From Burkholderiales bacterium (GTDB taxonomy: Bacteria; Pseudomonadota; Gammaproteobacteria; Burkholderiales; UBA11063), in assembly GCA_026461645.1 (NCBI GenBank), contig JAPJMP010000030.1:1-12170 (forward strand): a DNA stretch of 12,170 nt, in the 5' to 3' direction. The notes below the pieces were generated by a model. It was not told where the DNA came from. It made no database searches and saw nothing but the letters and a program-made list of their open reading frames with translations. A program made the translations under genes and the position numbers. Of the stretch, positions 7,320 to 12,170 are shown in pieces (within the stretch, counting starts at the first letter, position 1; each line of letters starts with the position of its first letter).

Positions 7320-7746
7320 TGAATAAATTTTGTTGATTAAGCTTGCTATCAATTTTAGCTTCAATTTCATTTGTAATATCCAATAGTGGGTATCCGGCAT
7401 CACTAGCTATCATTTGTTTTTGAATAATCACCACATGACGCTTTTTAGAGTATTCATCCAGTAAAGATTCGATACTCGCCCCCACAACTTTCATAACGTT
7501 TTGTGCTTTTATGATTTTCTCTTGGGAAGTTGCTTGTGAATTAACCTCTAACACTAATTTAGTTGCTTTACCCATGTAATCATTGTTAATTTGTATTAAA
7601 TCAACCTGTACCACTTGTAAATTTCTATTATTAGATAATTTTGTGTAAATTATAACCACAATTAATACCAAGAAAATTGTACTAAACAATTTAATGAGGT
7701 TGTCCAAAGTCACACGTTCTTTAATTGCTTTAATTATTTCATTCAT
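7303..7746 (-). CDS. trbI: F-type conjugative transfer protein TrbI
   Basis: The 147-aa protein has one transmembrane helix (about 20-35, LFSTIFLVLIVVIIYT) after a short cytoplasmic N-terminus, and a periplasmic C-terminal domain. Family features are VVQVDL (44-49), a helical stretch ending in LLDEYSKKRHVVIIQKQMI (94-112), and the conserved LDITNEIEAKI (121-132) near the end. F TrbI is 128 aa, is inner-membrane anchored and affects pilus retraction. The ATG at 7746 overlaps the traC stop as ATGA, a standard sign of translational coupling. F has the same order, traC-trbI. The stop at 7303 lies inside the next gene. Confidence 0.88.
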   Translation of the reverse strand: MNEIIKAIKERVTLDNLIKLFSTIFLVLIVVIIYTKLSNNRNLQVVQVDLIQINNDYMGKATKLVLEVNSQATSQEKIIKAQNVMKVVGASIESLLDEYSKKRHVVIIQKQMIASDAGYPLLDITNEIEAKIDSKLNQQNLFNAAKQ

Positions 7747-10415
7747 ACATACCCTAACTGTTGCATAAAATTTTGATAACCTTTGTCACGTATCTGTGGC
7801 ACTATTGCAGCAGATACTTGACTGCGATCCATTCTAAATTTACTCATAAAATCGTTACAAATCAACATTGCCTTACGTACTGCTTGCTCTACTGGAATTT
7901 TTTCATTTTCTTTAATGTAATTAACAAATCGTACATCATTAGCATTAGATGAATAGATGTAAGTAGAAAATGGATCAACAATAAATCTTGATACCCCACA
8001 TGTATTACCTCCAACTTGAATTACCATTTCAGAATAACAACCGGCTTCAGTAGTTACAGACTCCAAAAGTCGTGTAGTATACTCATCAAAGGTATTATTC
8101 TTAGCTTTTGTGCCCTGCCTCAATAATAATCTAATATCGGCATTATTCCAACAAGCTAAAGTTGTATTGCTTAAATAATAGTCATCTATAGATTGTGTAA
8201 TTGTCATAAATAGTCCATTGTATTTACGAGCACGTCGATAACCAGTTTCAATAAATGCGCCTGAGTTACCCTTGCCCATTAAATCCCATGCCTCATCCAC
8301 AATACATAGCTTTCTTTGGCTTCTATCTCCCAAGTACATTTCTTGGGAAATTTTTAACATAACAATTAATAAAATAACAAAAACTAATTGCCCTTTTGCT
8401 TTTAAATTCTCAAGTTCTAAAACAATAAAATTATTATTAAAATCTAGCGTTGAATCACCCTCAAAATATTCTCCATGTATTCCATGTGAGGTATATGATT
8501 TAATTGAGTCTGCAATATCTCGTGCCCTACCCTTATCGTCATTAATTTGCAATAGTTCGTCATATACAGTAGTAAAAGTTGATTTGTTTCCTTTATGATG
8601 TATTGCCTGTAATATTGCTTGCTCCACAAATGAATCTTCTGTTTTATCAGTGGGATCACGTCCGGCTGCAGCCATAATAATTGCTTTTAGCATTTCAACT
8701 TGCTCTTTTAAATCTTCTCGTTTTAGCAGGTCTGAAAACTCTAATTTTTGTAAATTTGCTCCATCAGCACCACCAATAAAGGTAAAAGGATTTACACAAA
8801 TCTTCTGTTGCTCACTAAATTCTATATACTGCCCTCCCAGCAAGTCACATGAATTTTTATAAGAGCCTCCAACATCTATAACCCTAACTAATGATCCGCA
8901 AGATACATTAGTAACTACTATCTCATTTGCCACAAATGATTTACCGCTACCAGATGCTGCCACAACAGATACATTATAATTACCAGATTTATTATCAAAC
9001 ATGTCTATATACTGTATTTGCCCACGCCGACCTAACATCATTAGCATTGGTGTTCCAGTACCTTTCCAATCAGAACAAATTGGCAACAAATTTACTGAAT
9101 TTGTCTGACTATATAATTTCATCATCCTAAAATCTGATTGCTCTTTTGCTGAGATAGGATCATGAAATAATGGCAAACTACATAAAATAGTAGGTAATTG
9201 AATGTTAGAGTTATTAACTAACTCCCAACCTTTAGAACGATATACAGCCTGTGCTTCTTGAAATGCTTCCTCAGATTTTCCAAGTGGAGTAAATATATGC
9301 AAATAGTGAGACATATTTACAAAGCCCTCCCCCTCTGATAACAACTGTTTCATAAGTTGATATTCATGTGCTTTTTTATCCACAATTGGTAGAATCCTAC
9401 CCATACCATTCTTACTCTGTTTAGCAGTGCGTTCAGCCTCTAATTGCATAATACCGTTGGTTTTTTCAGCATTAAGGATTTGAATATTACAACATAATAA
9501 AAATGGGTAAGATATTTGCAGCATCGTTGACATATCATCACCAATGATCTGATTCATGGTATGCAAGCGTGGCTCCGTAGGATAACGTCTAACTGATAGC
9601 GACCTCACACAAGTATCATTAATAACAATCCCATCTGTATCTACATAAATATTGTTATCTGGGTCTGCAATCTGATCCCTTATTGACATTCTACTATCAT
9701 ATTCCACCCACTCTAATCCATCTTGCCTTGCACAAACAATTTCACGTACAAAATTAATTAATACCGATGGGGTTACCAAATTAGTTTCAATAAATTGCGA
9801 TTTTAGAATTGATCTGGCAGCATTACGAATATTATCTAAAAATTGGGCACTATTAGAATCATAAGCACCCTCAAAAGTAAATGTAATAAATAATCTAAAG
9901 TTTCTTACTATAATTTTGTTTTTATCAAACAGTTTGTGCTTTGTGCCAGTCTTATAAAATTTTATCCGTTCATCAACTATAGTTTGATATAGTGGGTCTT
10001 GCTTCCTTATATCTTTCCAGTTACCAAAAATATTATCTAATTCGCTGCTTGCCTGTAAAACAAATTGTAAACATGCCCCTTCTGGAATTCCAATTGTGTA
10101 TAAACCTTTTAAAATATCATCTGTTTTATCACTAATTCCAGTTAAAGTAGTTGCCTCCAAAATGAATCCATAGCTCCTACTCGTTTGAAAAATGCCAACT
10201 ACTTCGTCATAATATTCGTAATTAAGCAAGTGTGATAACCTATTAGCTTTAAAAATCTGCTCAATTTCAGCTTTTTTTGAATTAAGTGTCTTATTCTTAA
10301 GTTGTTCTGCCACATCTTTTTCAGGAGTTTTAATACGAGAGAACCTTTTAGATACTGTTGATACCAACTCTTGCACATTTTTAACTTCATATTTATTTAA
10401 TAATTTTTGAAGCAT
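7743..10415 (-). CDS. traC: Type IV secretion ATPase TraC (VirB4 family)
   Basis: The 890-aa protein is close to F TraC (875 aa). The N-terminal half matches the TraC_F_IV-type region. The C-terminal half is a VirB4/FtsK-like motor domain: Walker A ASGSGKS at about 487-493 (Lys492) and Walker B LCIVDEAW with Asp707-Glu708, followed by RRARKYNG (about 725-732) and MTITQS. It is cytoplasmic and membrane-associated, and it uses ATP to drive pilin extraction and pilus polymerisation. The ATG at 10415 has AGGAAAG eight bases upstream; that site lies in the end of traV, whose stop is five bases away. The stop TGA shares bases with the trbI ATG. The gene looks intact, with no sign of disruption. Confidence 0.96.
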   Translation of the reverse strand: MLQKLLNKYEVKNVQELVSTVSKRFSRIKTPEKDVAEQLKNKTLNSKKAEIEQIFKANRLSHLLNYEYYDEVVGIFQTSRSYGFILEATTLTGISDKTDDILKGLYTIGIPEGACLQFVLQASSELDNIFGNWKDIRKQDPLYQTIVDERIKFYKTGTKHKLFDKNKIIVRNFRLFITFTFEGAYDSNSAQFLDNIRNAARSILKSQFIETNLVTPSVLINFVREIVCARQDGLEWVEYDSRMSIRDQIADPDNNIYVDTDGIVINDTCVRSLSVRRYPTEPRLHTMNQIIGDDMSTMLQISYPFLLCCNIQILNAEKTNGIMQLEAERTAKQSKNGMGRILPIVDKKAHEYQLMKQLLSEGEGFVNMSHYLHIFTPLGKSEEAFQEAQAVYRSKGWELVNNSNIQLPTILCSLPLFHDPISAKEQSDFRMMKLYSQTNSVNLLPICSDWKGTGTPMLMMLGRRGQIQYIDMFDNKSGNYNVSVVAASGSGKSFVANEIVVTNVSCGSLVRVIDVGGSYKNSCDLLGGQYIEFSEQQKICVNPFTFIGGADGANLQKLEFSDLLKREDLKEQVEMLKAIIMAAAGRDPTDKTEDSFVEQAILQAIHHKGNKSTFTTVYDELLQINDDKGRARDIADSIKSYTSHGIHGEYFEGDSTLDFNNNFIVLELENLKAKGQLVFVILLIVMLKISQEMYLGDRSQRKLCIVDEAWDLMGKGNSGAFIETGYRRARKYNGLFMTITQSIDDYYLSNTTLACWNNADIRLLLRQGTKAKNNTFDEYTTRLLESVTTEAGCYSEMVIQVGGNTCGVSRFIVDPFSTYIYSSNANDVRFVNYIKENEKIPVEQAVRKAMLICNDFMSKFRMDRSQVSAAIVPQIRDKGYQNFMQQLGYV

Positions 10416-10420
10416 AATAT

Positions 10421-11044
10421 TTACTTTCCTAAGCCCATATTAGCTGTAGTAACAAACTCTTGTTGTTTCAAAAAATCTAATGCTGGCGTATTACTAGGTT
10501 GATTTGCACTTGATATTTTTGCAACATTTTGTGCAGCCTGATCAGGTGTCTGGGTATCTAAATTTGTACCATCATTTGTTGATTGAATTAGTCTGGTTGT
10601 ATTACTACTTAGGTTGGGCGTATTTCTGCCAAAGACTGAATTAGAACCATATAACCAATGACCACGATCTATGATCATATATTGGTACTCTTGATCATGA
10701 TAAATATTATCACTATCAACGTATGGTGTATACCATACCCTCATCATATTTGGAGAGGATAATAAAGGGCTACCATTAGCAGGAATTTGTGGATATTTAT
10801 TATCTTGAGCATATTTAGTGATTATTTGATTCGCTTTTGAAGCCTTACAAGCACTAGAACCGCAGTTAGGCGCAGTAGAGCCATTAATTGGTAAATCATC
10901 TGGATTTACAACACCCTGCATTGAGGCATTATAGTTCATAGTTACATTAGAACACTTTCCAGTACGTGGTTCACCACATGGATAATCAGTTGCACATGCT
11001 GAAAGTAAGGACGCTGTAACTAATATGGATAATAGTTTTTTCAT
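10421..11044 (-). CDS. traV: Conjugal transfer outer-membrane lipoprotein TraV
   Basis: From ATG 11044 the protein has 207 aa and begins with a lipoprotein signal, MKKLLSILVTASLLSAC, with lipobox LSAC and the lipidated Cys17. Early cysteines (CGEPRTGKC) and a further PNCGSSAC pair follow. The middle segment VWYTPYVDSDNIYHDQEY fits the TraV family, where a WxxPYxD-type motif is conserved. TraV anchors the TraB/TraK core complex in the outer membrane, the role of VirB7. A GTG at 11053 is in frame and overlaps the traB stop as GTGA, adding three residues. Both starts keep the signal; ATG 11044 was chosen because it puts the positive residues at the very N-terminus. It lies between traB and traC, as in F once traP/traR are left out. 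Confidence 0.92.
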   Translation of the reverse strand: MKKLLSILVTASLLSACATDYPCGEPRTGKCSNVTMNYNASMQGVVNPDDLPINGSTAPNCGSSACKASKANQIITKYAQDNKYPQIPANGSPLLSSPNMMRVWYTPYVDSDNIYHDQEYQYMIIDRGHWLYGSNSVFGRNTPNLSSNTTRLIQSTNDGTNLDTQTPDQAAQNVAKISSANQPSNTPALDFLKQQEFVTTANMGLGK

Positions 11045-11049
11045 ATCTT

Positions 11050-12072
11050 TCACATTCCAAATTTATTAAATGGTAAATCATCACCTACATCCAGTGTAGA
11101 CCCTAATTTTTCTTTGAGGCTAATACCTTCAGTAAAGATAACGGTAACATTGCGCCCACTTGAAACTTCAATTGCAGGAGTAATTTGATTTAACATGTTT
11201 ACATAATAGGTTGATAAATTACCAAAAGCACTAGATGCTCCAGTACCAGCAGCATTGCCTAATGCCTGACTAGGATTTACAGTAGTAGTTGTTCCAATCG
11301 GTGAAATCATCTGTGTTTGCGTAGCATTTTGAGCTGTTTGACCTAACCCCTGTAAAAATCCCGCTAACGCTGCTTTAGCTAAAACCGACCCCTGATGGGT
11401 TTCCACCTTGCCTCTTATGCCTGCCTTACCATCTTCACCAGCAATATACCCTTTTACAGGAACATCAATCGTATTACCATTTAACAAGACACAGGACAAA
11501 TTAGTGAGTCTGATCTTTACCCGTTCAGTAGATAGATCACCATAACCATTACCACCAACCATACAATTTTTCACATAAGCTTTAAAAAAATTTGGCAATT
11601 GTGCTAAATTTGTCAATCTAATCAAGACCGGCGTTGGATCACTATTAGCATTTCCTCCAGTATTTGCAGATAATGAAGCAATTAAATTACCTTGGACAAA
11701 GGAATTAGATGGAATATATTGACTAACGTCTTTATGCTCTTCTTTTGATTTATTATCTTGAGAAATTGGGGGGTTAGACTTTGATTTTAATCCAACATTA
11801 ATAACCCCAGATGATGAATCATCGTCTGAATCCATATCAATTTCTTGGATTAGTGGCTGTATTCTTTCAGAATTATTACCTCTAGCAACTCCAGAAGCAT
11901 TATTTTTCCCTCCAACCGCAATTGCCTGTTGCTGTTGTGCTATAACTTGATTCAGTTGATCTAATTTTTGATTTAGTTGGTCAATTTTTTGTTGCTGCTC
12001 TGCTTGTAATTGCGTACTTTGTTGTTGTTGGGTTTGCTGTTGATTTGATAATTGCTGTAATGCTTGATTCTG
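11050..12072 (-). pseudogene. traB: 5'-truncated TraB, VirB10-like T4SS scaffold
   Basis: The frame is open from the IS boundary (12072) to TGA 11050-11052: 340 residues, against about 475 in F TraB. The missing part would hold the cytoplasmic N-terminus and the transmembrane helix. The first 79 residues are a Gln-rich coiled-coil-like segment without a start codon. From Met80 the typical TraB domain follows: YIPSNSFVQGNLIASLSANT, PVLIRLTNLAQLPN, YGDLSTERVKIRLTNLSC, VKGYIAGEDGKAGIRGKV, and near the end PAIEVSSGRNVTVIFTEG. Two cysteines (CMVGG and LSCVLL) are in the expected places. ATG 11835 could give a 261-aa periplasmic-domain product, but without signal or membrane anchor, so it should not assemble into the core complex. 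The frame reads into the IS for ten codons before a stop at 12103-12105. Either the gene is broken by the IS or its 5' part lies beyond it. Confidence 0.9.
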
Positions 12073-12170
12073 TGCGTAATTAACTCGAAAGTGACCAACC
12101 AGTTAACTTTTTTGGTGACCACTGAATTAACTAAAGTTGACCACTGAATTAATGGACTAGAAAACCATAA
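12073..12170. mobile_element. Terminus of an IS21-like insertion sequence (right copy, inward-facing end)
   Basis: Bases 12073-12169 are the perfect reverse complement of 1-97; base 12170 has no partner within the window. The IS tip is TGCGTAATTAAC at 12073. Three imperfect direct repeats start with GTGACC (12091), GTGACC (12115) and TTGACC (12137), spaced 24 and 22 bases apart, each followed by sequence like AACCAGTTAAC or ACTGAATTAA. This arrangement matches IS21-family ends. The element body lies to the right of the window. It cuts traB at its 5' side. Confidence 0.75.

Noticed and set aside
8272..8598. Plus-strand ORF of 108 aa inside traC
   Set aside because: Antisense to the Walker B region of traC, a strongly conserved domain; explained as a shadow frame.
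98..12072. Novel defence or CRISPR-like locus
   Set aside because: No spaced repeat array, nuclease or other defence motif was seen; all large genes belong to known F-type conjugation families or to ssb and a sensor kinase.

Overview
The window is an AT-rich (roughly one third G+C) piece of a conjugative element. It carries part of an F-type (MPF-F) type IV secretion system (T4SS), bracketed by two copies, in opposite orientation, of the same insertion-sequence end. Low G+C, an F-type tra set and a hybrid sensor kinase would fit an AT-rich gammaproteobacterium (Legionella/Francisella-like) or a rickettsial tra element. The sequence alone does not decide the host.

Layout. Positions 1-97 and 12073-12169 are perfect inverted copies of one IS terminus that looks IS21-like: the IS outer ends read CA at 97 and TG at 12073, and each holds about three imperfect 22-24 bp sub-repeats. 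Both IS bodies lie outside the window, so only the ends facing inward are seen. Just inside the left IS end, on the + strand, is the C-terminal part (98-865) of a hybrid histidine kinase that has lost its 5' part. A minus-strand rho-independent terminator at 926-945 separates it from a convergent minus-strand operon. In transcription order (right to left) the operon is: traB (5'-truncated by the right IS end), traV, traC, trbI, an S26 peptidase of the TraF/TrhF pilin-processing type, a thioredoxin-fold TraF, a 57-aa basic small protein, traH, ssb, traG and a 69-aa membrane protein.

How the genes work together. TraV (outer-membrane lipoprotein) and TraB (VirB10-like scaffold) are parts of the envelope core. 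TraC is the VirB4-like ATPase that drives pilus assembly. TrbI affects pilus dynamics. The S26 peptidase probably processes pilin or other exported substrates. TraF, TraH and the periplasmic part of TraG serve pilus extension/retraction and mating-pair stabilisation. Gene spacing is tight: overlaps at traB/traV, traC/trbI, trbI/peptidase and peptidase/traF, and short gaps elsewhere. Transcription from one upstream promoter is therefore likely, and that promoter lies beyond the right IS.

What is unusual: both outermost genes are cut at their 5' ends exactly at the IS boundary; traW, traU, trbC and traN are absent from the place where they normally sit; ssb lies between traH and traG and its protein lacks the usual acidic C-terminal tip; and a small, possibly DNA-binding gene sits between traF and traH. 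I saw no tRNA, rRNA, CRISPR array, origin of transfer, relaxase or coupling protein gene. The core genes belong to recognised families, and I do not see a wholly new system.
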